Below are positions 8,714 through 19,500 of a stretch of 55,456 nt of DNA, in pieces. Each line of letters starts with the position of its first letter. Position 1 is the first letter of the stretch. The stretch covers positions 1-55,456 of the forward strand of contig CAYVFU010000025.1 in assembly GCA_964450495.1 (NCBI GenBank). The letters are read 5' to 3'. The notes under the pieces were generated by a model. It did not search any database, had not been told where the DNA came from, and saw only the letters and a program-made list of their open reading frames with translations. Position numbers and translations under genes: made by a program. This DNA comes from CALFUK01 sp964450495 (lineage in GTDB: Bacteria; Bacteroidota; Bacteroidia; Chitinophagales; Saprospiraceae).

Positions 8714-9433
8714 GTGCGTTTAAATACAAATCTACGGCTTATGAAACCTTCTGAAAAAACGGCATCTGATCGCATTAGAAACTCCAGAAAGCGACTCAAT
8801 CTCTTGAAAGTGCTTGAATTTAAAACCATAGAGTATTTGTGCAAAGTTATGCCTCAATGGGTGTCTCCTAATATATTGACAGGAGTTGGTCTGCTCGGTA
8901 GTATTATTGTAGCGATTGGTCTATTACTAGGTATTTATAACTCTTGGTGGCTCGTGTTATCTGTTGCAGGTTTTGCTATACAATGGTTCGGGGATTCATT
9001 AGACGGTAGATTAGCTTACTTCAGAAATATCCCACGAAAATGGTATGGTTGGTCTTTGGATCTTAATATTGATTGGATTTCAACTTCAATAATAGGACTT
9101 GGTTTTTATTTCTACTTCCCTGAATATAAGATAGTTTCTTTCCTTTTTGTAGTTGCCTATGCAGGCTCAATGATTGTTGCTCTTATGCGTTATAAAATCA
9201 ATAATCAATACATCATAGATGCAGGTATTGTTGGCCCTACTGAGTTAAGAATAATCATCTGTTTTTTCCTCGTATTAGAAATTATTTTCCCAGGCGCTTT
9301 GCTTATTTTTGCATTATTTGGATCGATAATTTTGATGATTATCAATATGGTTGATTCATATAAAGTCATGATGCTAGGAGATGAAAGAGATATTCAGGAA
9401 AAATTTGAAAAGTCAGCTTTGGGTGCTGCATAG
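8714..9433 (+). CDS. CDP-alcohol phosphatidyltransferase family protein, variant motif
   Basis: A 239-residue membrane enzyme of the CDP-alcohol phosphatidyltransferase family, which joins a CDP-linked lipid or alcohol to an alcohol acceptor. The start shown is GTG; an ATG at 8741 (codon 10) is equally plausible. The family motif is present in altered form: D97-G98-x-x-A101-Y102, then G112, D116 and D120. All three aspartates of that set and both glycines are kept, but the usual arginine after the alanine is tyrosine and the spacer is nine residues, not eight. Several membrane segments follow. The gene sits 4 bp before a GtrA gene, so the two probably act together. The substrate is unknown. 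Confidence 0.8.
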   Translation: MRLNTNLRLMKPSEKTASDRIRNSRKRLNLLKVLEFKTIEYLCKVMPQWVSPNILTGVGLLGSIIVAIGLLLGIYNSWWLVLSVAGFAIQWFGDSLDGRLAYFRNIPRKWYGWSLDLNIDWISTSIIGLGFYFYFPEYKIVSFLFVVAYAGSMIVALMRYKINNQYIIDAGIVGPTELRIIICFFLVLEIIFPGALLIFALFGSIILMIINMVDSYKVMMLGDERDIQEKFEKSALGAA

Positions 9434-9437
9434 ATAG

Positions 9438-9827
9438 ATGAACAAAGATTCTTTCATTGCAGTCTTCGCAAGATCACAAGTGTCAGCCTTTTGTGGGGGA
9501 ATTGTGGATTACAGTATCATGTTAATCCTTACGGAATTTTTTGGCATTCACTATGTACTGTCAATCGTTATCGGTGGAGTATGTGGCGCTGTGGTTAACT
9601 ATACAGCAAATAGATATTGGACGTTTGAAGGAACCACAGAATCCAAAAAGACACAGATTCCTAAATTTATTACAGTTGCCTTAGGAACAATATTTTTAAA
9701 ATCTACAGGCACCTACGTTTTTACTGAATTTTTCAGAATTAACTATAAAATTTCAAGATTGATTGTAGATGCTTTCGTGGCATTTGGATTCAACTTTACA
9801 CTCCAGAAATATTGGGTTTTTAAGTAA
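9438..9827 (+). CDS. GtrA family membrane protein
   Basis: A 129-residue protein with four predicted membrane helices, typical of the GtrA family. Some GtrA members are thought to flip polyprenyl-phosphate-linked sugars, while others work in cell-envelope glycosylation without a known mechanism. Family features visible are FCGGIVDYSIMLILTE, the second-helix pattern GGVCGAVVNYTANRYWTF and the closing FGFNFTLQKYWVFK. It starts 4 bp after the CDP-alcohol phosphatidyltransferase stop and is surely co-transcribed with it. A second GtrA protein occurs in this window in the inositol-lipid cluster. Confidence 0.88.
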   Translation: MNKDSFIAVFARSQVSAFCGGIVDYSIMLILTEFFGIHYVLSIVIGGVCGAVVNYTANRYWTFEGTTESKKTQIPKFITVALGTIFLKSTGTYVFTEFFRINYKISRLIVDAFVAFGFNFTLQKYWVFK

Positions 9828-10021
9828 AAACTCGACTGGTCTTTTTAGCGCCTTGAAGCTAACATTTAGGCCACCAATAAATTCTTTTTTCGAGTGTCTA
9901 AAAGCTCTTGCTGTGAGTTAAAGTTGCTCTTAATTTCAAAAAGGATAATATCATTTTTCACATTTCTGCAACCAGTTGTGCGTTTGAATCGTCCATAGAA
10001 CAGAAACAAATCAAAGAGTCA

Positions 10022-11716
10022 ATGAGCACATTTAAGAAAAATAGTAACCGATATTTTCATGCGACGATAATAGTGTATTTAGCTTTGGTGTTGAATTTAG
10101 TCGGTGGTGTTCGTTGCGAAGCTCAGATTAATATTTCTCATAAAGAGTGGCAAGAAGACTTACGTTTCTTACAAAACTTGGTTCATCAAGATTATCCATT
10201 TCTATTCAAAAAGATCACAGTACAAGAATTTGATGACAAAGTGGAGCTGTTTTATAAGGATATTCCTAATATGGATGAGCATGAGATCCTTGTTGGTTTT
10301 AAAAGGATTGTCTCCTCTTTTGCCTACGGGCATACTGTCATGCCTTTAAACGGGGATCGAATTAACTTCCATCGTTTGCCTATGAATTTGTACAGCTTTT
10401 CGAATGGTATATATGTAGAAGGAGTTCAAAAAAGTGATCAAAATATTGCAGGGGCTAAGGTTCTTGAACTAGAAGGCGTTCCAATAGAGGATGTGCTATC
10501 AGCTGTAAAACCGGTAGTACCTGTTGAGAATGATCAATTTTATAAAGCTTATGGCATCAACTCGTTATTAGTTCCAGAAATTTTACATGCACAAGGAATT
10601 ACTCGAGATTTAAAAGTAGACTTAGATATAAAATTTGAAAAAGATGGTCGTGTTTTCAATAAAATTATTTCTTCAGTGCAGAACGCTGAAATCCCCAGTA
10701 ATTATGGATTCACAAATAATTCCGATGATTGGCAATCTATGCGAAGTCAAGAATCAACTCCACATTACCTTAGGTTTTTGGACAAGAAATACTATAAAAC
10801 TTTTCTTCCTGAAAACAAATCGGTTTATGTCCGATACTCTTCAGTGACTCATGATAAAGGTGAAACAATACATGACTTCTATGACAGGGTTTTTGAATTT
10901 ATCGATACGACAGATGTAGAAAAGTTGATTTTAGATGTTCGGTTAAATGGGGGAGGGAATAATTTCAACAATAAAATACTAATAACTAAAATAATAGAAT
11001 CAAGTAAGATTAATAAGGTCGGAAAGTTTTTTGTGGTAATAGGAAGAAGGACTTTTTCAGCTTGTCAGAATCTAATTAATGAATTAGAAAACTATACGAA
11101 TGTGATATTTGTGGGTGAACCTTCAGCTGAGAATCTAAACTTTTATGGTGACAATCGAGTAGAAACTTTGCCTAACAGTGATTTACCCCTTTACTTATCT
11201 TGGGCATGGTGGCAAGATATGCCGGAATGGCAGAATGCTGAATGGACTGAGCCACACCTTCCAGTCACCATTAGTTCTTATGATTATCAAAGTAATAAAG
11301 ATCCGATATTGCAAAGGGTTCTTGATTTTGAACAGGATGATTTCATTCTTGACCCAGTAAATTATTTATCTGAATTGTTTATAAGCAGGGAAATTGATTT
11401 GCTTGCAAGTGAGGCACGAAGGTTAGTGGCTGATCCTGATTATGCTTTTGTGGACTTTCAAGAAGAATTTGATAAGATTGGATTGATGCTATTAAACAGC
11501 AAGCAATTAGATGGGGCAATGTTTGTTTTCAACATGAACACTGAATTATTTCCAGACTCAACGAAAAGTTTGTATTACTTAGGTGAAACCCTTTTTGCCA
11601 CTGGGAAGTCAGTTGATGCTCTAGGTATTTTCCAGGCTGTAGTCAGTAAGGACGCGACTAGTGAATTTGGTATAAAGTCCAAGGACAGAATTAATGAAAT
11701 TAAAAGTGGTAAATAG
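10022..11716 (+). CDS. secreted S41-like peptidase with C-terminal TPR
   Basis: A 564-residue protein with an N-terminal hydrophobic segment (residues 14-33) and a likely signal peptide ending near CEAQ. Residues 40-230 hold an N-terminal helper region and a possible PDZ-like fold. The tail-specific protease (S41) core follows, with KLILDVRLNGGGNN and the nucleophile region GRRTFSACQNLINELE, then IFVGEPSAE. The serine of TFSA is the expected catalytic residue; the residue after the alanine is cysteine where alanine is common. Residues about 480-560 read as one or two tetratricopeptide units (SLYYLGETLFATGKSVDAL). It stands alone, convergent with bshC, and its substrate is unknown. Confidence 0.82.
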   Translation: MSTFKKNSNRYFHATIIVYLALVLNLVGGVRCEAQINISHKEWQEDLRFLQNLVHQDYPFLFKKITVQEFDDKVELFYKDIPNMDEHEILVGFKRIVSSFAYGHTVMPLNGDRINFHRLPMNLYSFSNGIYVEGVQKSDQNIAGAKVLELEGVPIEDVLSAVKPVVPVENDQFYKAYGINSLLVPEILHAQGITRDLKVDLDIKFEKDGRVFNKIISSVQNAEIPSNYGFTNNSDDWQSMRSQESTPHYLRFLDKKYYKTFLPENKSVYVRYSSVTHDKGETIHDFYDRVFEFIDTTDVEKLILDVRLNGGGNNFNNKILITKIIESSKINKVGKFFVVIGRRTFSACQNLINELENYTNVIFVGEPSAENLNFYGDNRVETLPNSDLPLYLSWAWWQDMPEWQNAEWTEPHLPVTISSYDYQSNKDPILQRVLDFEQDDFILDPVNYLSELFISREIDLLASEARRLVADPDYAFVDFQEEFDKIGLMLLNSKQLDGAMFVFNMNTELFPDSTKSLYYLGETLFATGKSVDALGIFQAVVSKDATSEFGIKSKDRINEIKSGK

Positions 11717-11731
11717 TAAGGGCTTAGAAAG

Positions 11732-13327
11732 TTAGTCTAATTCTATTAAACTATATTTCCTTTCTAAAGGATTCAAATTTTCTACCAAAAATGAAATCCA
11801 AACATCACCATGTGCTGAATAATATTGAGCAAAATTTTCAAACCTTTCTTGCAATTTATTATTAGGGTAAAGCTTAGATTTAACTGAAGATATCCGACTT
11901 AATTGAACATCGTTTTTACCTTTTATAGCTTTTTTCAATTTGGCTTCAATGTGGCCAATGGCTTTGATTTGTTTTGTTGATTCTGCTTTCACAAATGATG
12001 TTAAACTCTGATCTACATCAGTTGCCTTTTGAGCGAGCTCTTCAAATATTTTTGCAATTGCTGCCTTACTATCAGATAAAGAAAAGTCATCTGCTACGTG
12101 CTCTTTTAAAAACAGGTTGGTCAACTCTAATTCACTTGACAAAAATGATTGTAACCCGAATGGCGTTTTTCCAAGTTGTTTTTGAATACCCCCACTGATC
12201 TGCAAGGCCGAATTTCTTCTTATTAATAATGGGAAAGGTAACTTATAATGTTCGAACTGTTTCTTCCTCTCAGTCCAATAGGCAATTTCTCCACCTCCTC
12301 CGATGTACGCAAGATTAGGCAAGATAGTTTCTTGATACAAAGGACGTAATAGCACATTAGGGCTAAACAATTCAGGACTCTTCTCTATGAGATCAAGCAT
12401 ATCGGCTTCCTCAAAAGATAAATCGGTATTGAGAACTTTATATTTTCCATCTTCATTTACTATTCTTTCTCTGATGCCTTTTTTAAAGTAAAAGAGATTT
12501 ATTTCTCTTGGTCTTGCCTGGGCTTTAAGTCCTTTGCTTTCTAAGTCGTCAATGCATGAATTGACAATACTATATGAGCTTTGGTTAAGTAATTCATCTT
12601 TAATAATTGGTATGAATTGTCGCTTAAATTCTGCTTGATCCATATTGAGGTATACCAATCCAAATTTACCAAACAATACATTTATAATATGGAAATTTAT
12701 TTCTGAATAATTTGTCGCACTATCTACGGCATTCTTTAATAAATCAGACAACTGCTCAGCATATGGGGAGCGATCTCCAATAATGTCTAACAACTCTGCC
12801 AAAGCTTTGTCTATACCATCTTTAGACATACGTCCTACTGGACCTGATTCGTCATTTTCCCAAACGACTTGTTTTTGATAAATATTAACCTTATTGATCT
12901 CTTCAAAATCATGATCTTCGCCACCAGAAACGAAAACTGGAACAAAATTGTAATCTCTATAAGCGGCACTAAGTTTCTGGCTTAAATTTATTATAGAGGC
13001 AATTTTGTAAATGTAATAGAGAGGTCCCGTAAATAGACTAGGCTGATGAGCAGTCACAATTGTGAACGTATTGGTCGATGACAAAGAGGCAATATTATGC
13101 TCAGTTGCATCAGTCATTTGCATACCTGCATATTGTTTACTAAGAACTGAAACAAGGAGATCTCGATCAATGAAGTGTGTGCTTTTTTTCTCAATGACTT
13201 CTTTAAAGGAATCTATACTAGCCCATGCAGTAATTGATTCACTAAGTATATCGTTCTGCTCTATGAATGCCAAATCTCTTTTTGATAGACCATCAACTGT
13301 ATTGTAATCAACTTGTGTGAGCTTCAT
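11732..13327 (-). CDS. bshC: bacillithiol biosynthesis cysteine-adding enzyme
   Basis: BshC is the proposed last enzyme of bacillithiol synthesis, attaching cysteine to glucosaminyl-malate. The 531-residue protein starts MKLTQVDY, and I take the ATG at 13327 because the longer in-frame extension is not conserved-looking and overlaps the promoter. The family landmark HQPSLFTGPLYYIYKIASI is near residue 110, followed by FVSGGEDHDFEEINKVNIY. The C-terminal part is a coiled-coil helical region (residues about 420-500). A good Bacteroidota promoter lies just upstream. The deacetylase BshB1 is found at 47898-48617, so two of the three bacillithiol genes are in this window but not together. Confidence 0.93.
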   Translation of the reverse strand: MKLTQVDYNTVDGLSKRDLAFIEQNDILSESITAWASIDSFKEVIEKKSTHFIDRDLLVSVLSKQYAGMQMTDATEHNIASLSSTNTFTIVTAHQPSLFTGPLYYIYKIASIINLSQKLSAAYRDYNFVPVFVSGGEDHDFEEINKVNIYQKQVVWENDESGPVGRMSKDGIDKALAELLDIIGDRSPYAEQLSDLLKNAVDSATNYSEINFHIINVLFGKFGLVYLNMDQAEFKRQFIPIIKDELLNQSSYSIVNSCIDDLESKGLKAQARPREINLFYFKKGIRERIVNEDGKYKVLNTDLSFEEADMLDLIEKSPELFSPNVLLRPLYQETILPNLAYIGGGGEIAYWTERKKQFEHYKLPFPLLIRRNSALQISGGIQKQLGKTPFGLQSFLSSELELTNLFLKEHVADDFSLSDSKAAIAKIFEELAQKATDVDQSLTSFVKAESTKQIKAIGHIEAKLKKAIKGKNDVQLSRISSVKSKLYPNNKLQERFENFAQYYSAHGDVWISFLVENLNPLERKYSLIELD

Positions 13328-13350
13328 TCGTCTTATTTCCTTTCTTTCTG

Positions 13351-13380
13351 CAAAAGTAATCAACATAAGCCCATAAACAA
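13351..13380 (-). promoter_or_regulatory. Bacteroidota-type promoter for bshC
   Basis: On the minus strand the -7 box TACTTTTG (13358-13351) fits TAnnTTTG. A TTG (13380-13378) lies 19 bp upstream, the spacing expected for the -33 element. Transcription would begin around 13345, giving a leader of roughly 18 bases. This is the best promoter match I found in the window. Confidence 0.6.
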
Positions 13381-13492
13381 TCAATATCTGTTTAAGATCT
13401 ACAGAAAATTATAATCTACTGAAATTTGACTTACCACGGACATTTTGAAAGATAGGATCTAAAAATACTTTTGGAGTACCTTTTGAACAAAT

Positions 13493-13524
13493 AAAAAAGG
13501 AGCTGAAAAATCAACTCCTTTTTT
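13493..13524 (-). terminator. intrinsic terminator after the giant HYR gene
   Basis: On the minus strand, AAAAAAGGAG...TGA pairs with TCA...CTCCTTTTTT around a small A/T loop with one mismatch, and the stem ends in a run of six T. It begins 7 bp after the giant gene's stop codon (13531) and fits a classic rho-independent terminator. Because the stem is symmetrical it could work in both directions, but no plus-strand gene reads into it. Confidence 0.8.
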
Positions 13525-13530
13525 ATCTTC

Positions 13531-16500
13531 TTATTGAATGGCTATCATTTTCTTGGTTATAATGATATCATCTACTTGCAGCTGGTAGTAGAGTACTCCA
13601 CTACTTACATCTAGGTCATCTCGTTTGAGCATAACTTTATTGATACCTTTTGCAAAATCTCCCTTGATTTGCTTCAACTCTTTACCATCAACATTGTAGA
13701 TGGTTAATATCGCTTCATTTGCTGTTGGTAAACTGAATGTAATTTCTGTTTGCTCAGCAAATGGATTAGGGTCATTTTGTTCGAGAGTAACGCTTGCTAT
13801 GGATCCTTGATATGGATCTAAGCTAAGATCGAATACTTCGGTATCATTAGTATACACTTCAGCTTTTGTAATGCTGGAAGTTAGTGTCAATTTATCAGAT
13901 AACCGAATTGGAGACTTAGCTTCAAAAATGACAGTAAACAACGTGCCATCTGTTTCGACAGAAGTTAATGACTCCCAACTTGCGGTAATTGCAGACTGAT
14001 GTATGCCAATATTATAATCCGACATTTCAATTTCACCTGATTCAATTCCTTTGAATAATAAGCCTTGATGCTCCATCGTAAATTGGAATCCATTTAATTG
14101 CTTCACTTCATTCGCTGTAATATCGACTCTGACCAATTCATTGTTTTCTACATCAACATCTTCATAAGCAAATGCTAATTGTCTGATTGACCTTGTCGAT
14201 GATGCTAAAGCTCCACTATTTGCAGCTGTTGAATTATTTAAATCACCAATTTTGACGGCAATAAAATTCTCATCAGTCTGATCTCTTAATAGCATTTCAT
14301 AATTCAAGGTTTCAGTAAACGGCCAAGGCTGGGTCACATCTTCAAATTCTTGTTTTTCATCGACAAATCTCCAACTTGTATTATTTGCAAATCTACTTGA
14401 GATACCAAGAATAACGTTTCTAAGAACAACAATATCTAACACAGACACATTCTCGTCGTTGTTGATATCTGCGGCAATCACTTTATAAGGAGAGTCAAAT
14501 ACTGTTTGTCCTACAATATGTTTTTGAATCGCAACTATATCTGCTGTAGAAACTCCATTTAAATAATCTCCATCTCTCAGAACATTAACAGTGTAATTTT
14601 CAGACACTGGATTTGTTGGGAATGCATATTCCCCAGTTTGACCGGTAACCATACTTAAAGGATATTCTGATAGGGTAGGCGTTTCGATAGTGACTTGTGC
14701 CTGATCTACCATGTCTCCATTTTCAGTAAACAAACGACCTGAAATTACAGCACTGGAGCCTGGTTCAAAGTCACATGACCCACCAATTAAAACATCAACC
14801 GTACAGAAATCTCTATTACCATTTTCATCAGTTACCCAAACATCCAACTGATACACTGATTCTAAATCTTCGCAAGCAAAAGTGATATTGGCTTCAGCTA
14901 AATCTGGATCTTCACCAGACTTTGCTATAGTGAAACTTATGTCAGTACAATTGTCAAAACTACCGAGATCAAAATCGGAAGCCCAGACTTCTACTGTGCC
15001 AGTTTCTTCAATAAACGTGGTAGTGACTCCTGCAATACACAATGGCACTGGATTTTTATCGTCTCCAAATGTAACCGTACTTACAGCCGAGCTACTGTTA
15101 CCACAGCCATCTTGAACAGTAAAGGTCACCGTGTGTTCATCTCCAGGGCTACCAGCCTCTGTGCCTATAGTTACTTCGGTACCTTCAGCATTACTGATCG
15201 TTGTTGAGGTACCATTATTGTAACTAATAGTCCAACTCAATAATTCACCTGTAATGTTTTCATTTCCACAAGAATCAGATGCAGTCGCTGTAACAGTTCC
15301 AGTGCCCGTACAAGGCGTATCATCATCCTTACTAGATGCGCCACCACTAGTACTAACTAGTACATCCGCTGTTTCGACTGTAGGATTAGTATCATCGACT
15401 ACTTTTATCACTTGATCGTATGTGTAGTACCCATCTATGTCAACATCAACATATCGGAAATATACTGGCTCATCTGAAACACTTTCTGGGCAACTGTCAC
15501 AAACACCTTGCGCCCAATCTTCTACTGGTTCGAAAATATCGTTGTCGGTATCATTGCTGTCATCGCCTGGACTTCCTCCATTGGCTTCCCAATAGCACCA
15601 ATCAATCAATGTCCAACGCTTTATCAATTTAAGACAAGCGTCACCAGCTGTCACTGTGTCTATTTCTGAGCTGATTCCAATCAAACCGCATGAAGTATTA
15701 CACCAAAGTGGCACATCACCTGGATCAGTTGCAGAACAAGTGAACACATCGCCCATAGCTACATTGATATCTTGTTCTACCAATTCTTCCTCATTACATT
15801 CTATGTTCTTGCCAGGCAGAATTTCTCCAGTATAGTGTTTAGGCCATTTGATTGTAAATGGATCAAATAAGGTTGGGTTAGTGACTGAGATAAGCTGATT
15901 ACAACTTGTCTCATCGTCGTCAACTGTTTCATTTCCATTAACGTCTAAATACCAGACTCTAAAGATTTGACCGTCTCCACAATCGTCAACAAACTCATTT
16001 GTATCAATATATGACAGAGGTAGTGCATCTCCACATAATGTACTTATGCCTGCTGCTGGAAGTAAATCATCATCCTTATCTGCAGTGCAACTGATAGTAT
16101 GTGGTTCGCAGACTAGTATGTCAGATGACTTATCCTCAATAAGGATCTCTGATGTACAGAATGCGGATAACCCTACATTATCAGTGACTTCGAGCACAAT
16201 TGACTGCTCACCTAAATCATCACAACATATTTTTAGATTCTCTTTACAAAGCACAAATGGTATTACAGTGATAGATTCAATTTCTTCAAATTTGTCATCA
16301 TAAACAGTGTCTCTGAATTCTCCATCAATTTGGCAAGTGTTTGCAGCTACATACGCTTTATGTCCCTCAATCACTCCTAAAAATCCAGCGTCAAAATCAA
16401 TTTTCCTTACGATGCAGGAGGTTACAGTACCGCAACCAGCATCGTGACTGCCCGCGTCAATATCAGAAGCATTTATCGAGGCAAAACCATCAGTTGAAAC

Positions 16501-19500
16501 CGTAACAGAAATATCGTTTTGACAAACAGCTACCGGTTCGACTCCATCTATGATCGTAATGACAAATTTGTAAAGACTAATGTTGTTACAACCATCTTCA
16601 TATACGTAGGTTACCCAATGATCTCCTTCCTGAAAATCAAATGCTACGATTTCCAAATCACCACCTCCGATTGTACCTGAAGTTTCAATAAAACCTCCAC
16701 CGGTGACATATGCGCTGAAGAATATATCTCCACATGATTCAATATCGCCTCCTGGTAATGGCAGTAAGCCATTGAATGTACACGTCCATGGTTCGTAACT
16801 AAGCGTATCGTTGACCGGAATGAATTCTTCTTCCAATACTGGGCCTTTATCGTCAAATACAGTTATCACTTGCGTGTGAGAAACTGGATTTACACCTTCT
16901 TCAAAAGGACTACAAACGTCATTAATTTCCCACTTTCTAAGAATTTGATACGAACCAGAGCATATCTCTAGCACTCTATCTTCATAACCCATAGAGAAAA
17001 GACATAAACCGCTATTAGTTTGAAGTGGCAGTCCAAATATATTTGGTAAGCCTGTACTATCTGGATGAAGCTTTGATGTAGGATCTAAAACATTATTTTC
17101 AATATCATCAATCGTTTCATTCACTAATCGACAATCAATAGGGTCTTCAACAGAAATATCTTTAGGGAATACCACGTGCTCATTAGCGAATGGTAGAATG
17201 TTTATGATTTGAGTATCTACTTCTGAATTACCTTCATCATCAGTAACTATCCATTTACGCGTTATGGTAGCTCTAGGATCGCTACATCTATCGTATTCCA
17301 CATACTCGTCTTCAAACTCAATACTAATGACTGGCTCACAATTTAAAATTTGTGGTACGTCTAGTTTAAAGTAAGAAGTATCTGTTGGCTCTACGCACAA
17401 CAATGAGGTATCAGCAGGGAATATGATTTGTGGAATCTGCTTTTCTTCTAATCTGACATCTACCCAACAGCTATTTCCTGAGCCATTGCAATCAACTACT
17501 CGAACTCTAAATACTTGACCAATATCACTTTCATCAAAGAAATTTAGGTGATCTACTCCATCAGGGTCCGATACTTCAATACACAATAAATCAGTACAAA
17601 TGTCAGGATCGCCTTCTAGTAAAATGTCAGGTTCTAACTCTAACCAACATTCTCCATTAAGAGAAAGATTGATTCGATCATTACATGTGAGCACTTCATC
17701 AAAATCAATTTCATCCGTCAATATTATATTGACATCTATTACACAATTGCTGGCATTGCCAGAGGCATCAACAGCATACACTGTGATCTGATCAGTCGTG
17801 ATGTCAATACCTGCACCAAGAGGTGGATCAGTAAATAAATTTACATCGCAGTCATTGCCATCAAGGATATCCAACAGTTGACTAAATGAACCGTCACAAT
17901 TAGTTGGATCTATGTTTACATCAATAGCTCCTATTCCAGCTGGGCAAATAATACTCGGCGGTGTAATGTCAATAATATTGACAATGACTTCTTCATAAGC
18001 TGTCATATTATTACATGGATCAGTAGCTGCAACTAAGACAGTATGTTCGCCTATATCTGAACAATTGAAGTAGTTAGGAGAAATCTCAACCGTCAATTCG
18101 GAGTCATCACCAAAACATGCGTCAAATAGAGAAACCACAACATCGCTTGGTTGCAGATCTACATGACCATCTGCGCCTAACGAGACGGTAACTTCTTCTT
18201 TTACTGAAAGTACAGGTGGGTTAGGATCAAGGACTTCAATGCGTTGTGTGTCTACAGTCATGTTGCCACATTCATCTATGGCTTCATATATTCTCAATAC
18301 AATTGCTGCTTTAATGCCTTTGCATAAAAATTCTGTTTCTTCTCTTACATTGATTGTGATGTTTTCCACTTCAGAGCAATTGTCTGTGGCTGTAGCCTCA
18401 AATCCCTGTGTTGGATCTGTAAACACTGGAGAAATCACCAAATCAAAGGTATCTTTCTTCTCGACAACTTGAGTGAGTACCCAATCATCACCTATGGCAA
18501 CTAATTGCTCTACTGTATCTAAAATAATCACTGTAGGTACTTGCAGAGTATCAAAAGCTACAGGACAAGACTCAATGGTAGTGTCTTCTGGAATTACTAA
18601 TACAGGTGCAATGGTATCAATTACGGTAATCTTTTGATTATGCTCACAACTATTTCCCGCTTCATCAGTAATTGTCCAAATTCTCTTTAATTCGTAATCA
18701 TGTGGACAAGTGCCATCTGTACGAATTTCTTCAAAATCAACAACTACGTCTATTGATTCCGTACAATTGTCACTGGTGTGCCACTGTGGAATGACTTCAA
18801 ATGGTTCAGGAACTAAATGACAATCAACAGTAATGTCTTCTGGGAGAGTTGTTATAAATTCTGGACATTCTGTGTCTTTAACAATTACTTCGAATGTACA
18901 AGTGGCAACATTATCGTCATCATCAGTAGCTGTGTAAGTGACTATGTGTGTACCCACAGCAATTTCTGTTCCTGGCAATGGACCTTCTGTCTGAATGACC
19001 TCTATTTCATCTTCTGTACCTGCAACATTACCATCTGGATTGTCGCAATTGTCAAACGCAATCGGAGTATCCCAATTTACAAAAGCAGTACATTGATCAG
19101 GATCACTTGATACCATAACCATTGCTGGACAATCTGCAAAATACGGATCAAGATCATCTAATACGTGAACGTCAAATGAACATTCATTGCTGTTACCACA
19201 GGCGTCTTCAACATAATAGGATACTATACTACCAGTGCCATCGTTTGCATCTTCTTCAAAATCATAAGTAGTTGCAAAATCTCCGGAACCTAGGATTCCC
19301 AATAGATCAAAAGGTCCGTTAATGGTACCATCTGGATCAGTGATGGTATAGGTGTAAATAATGACATTACAATCATCAGTAGGCTCCGGATGCATCCATT
19401 CGATATCTCCTTCACAAGTGAAGAAGTCCGTATTGCCGTTGATAGGACCAAGAGGACATGCTAACATTGGCGATGTCACATCAGGCATAATAACTATCAC

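Noticed and set aside
9828..10021. Possible RNA gene or structured leader between gtrA and the peptidase gene
   Set aside because: Only a distant 6-bp ACTCGA/TCGAGT pairing is visible, with no tRNA-like or other recognised fold.
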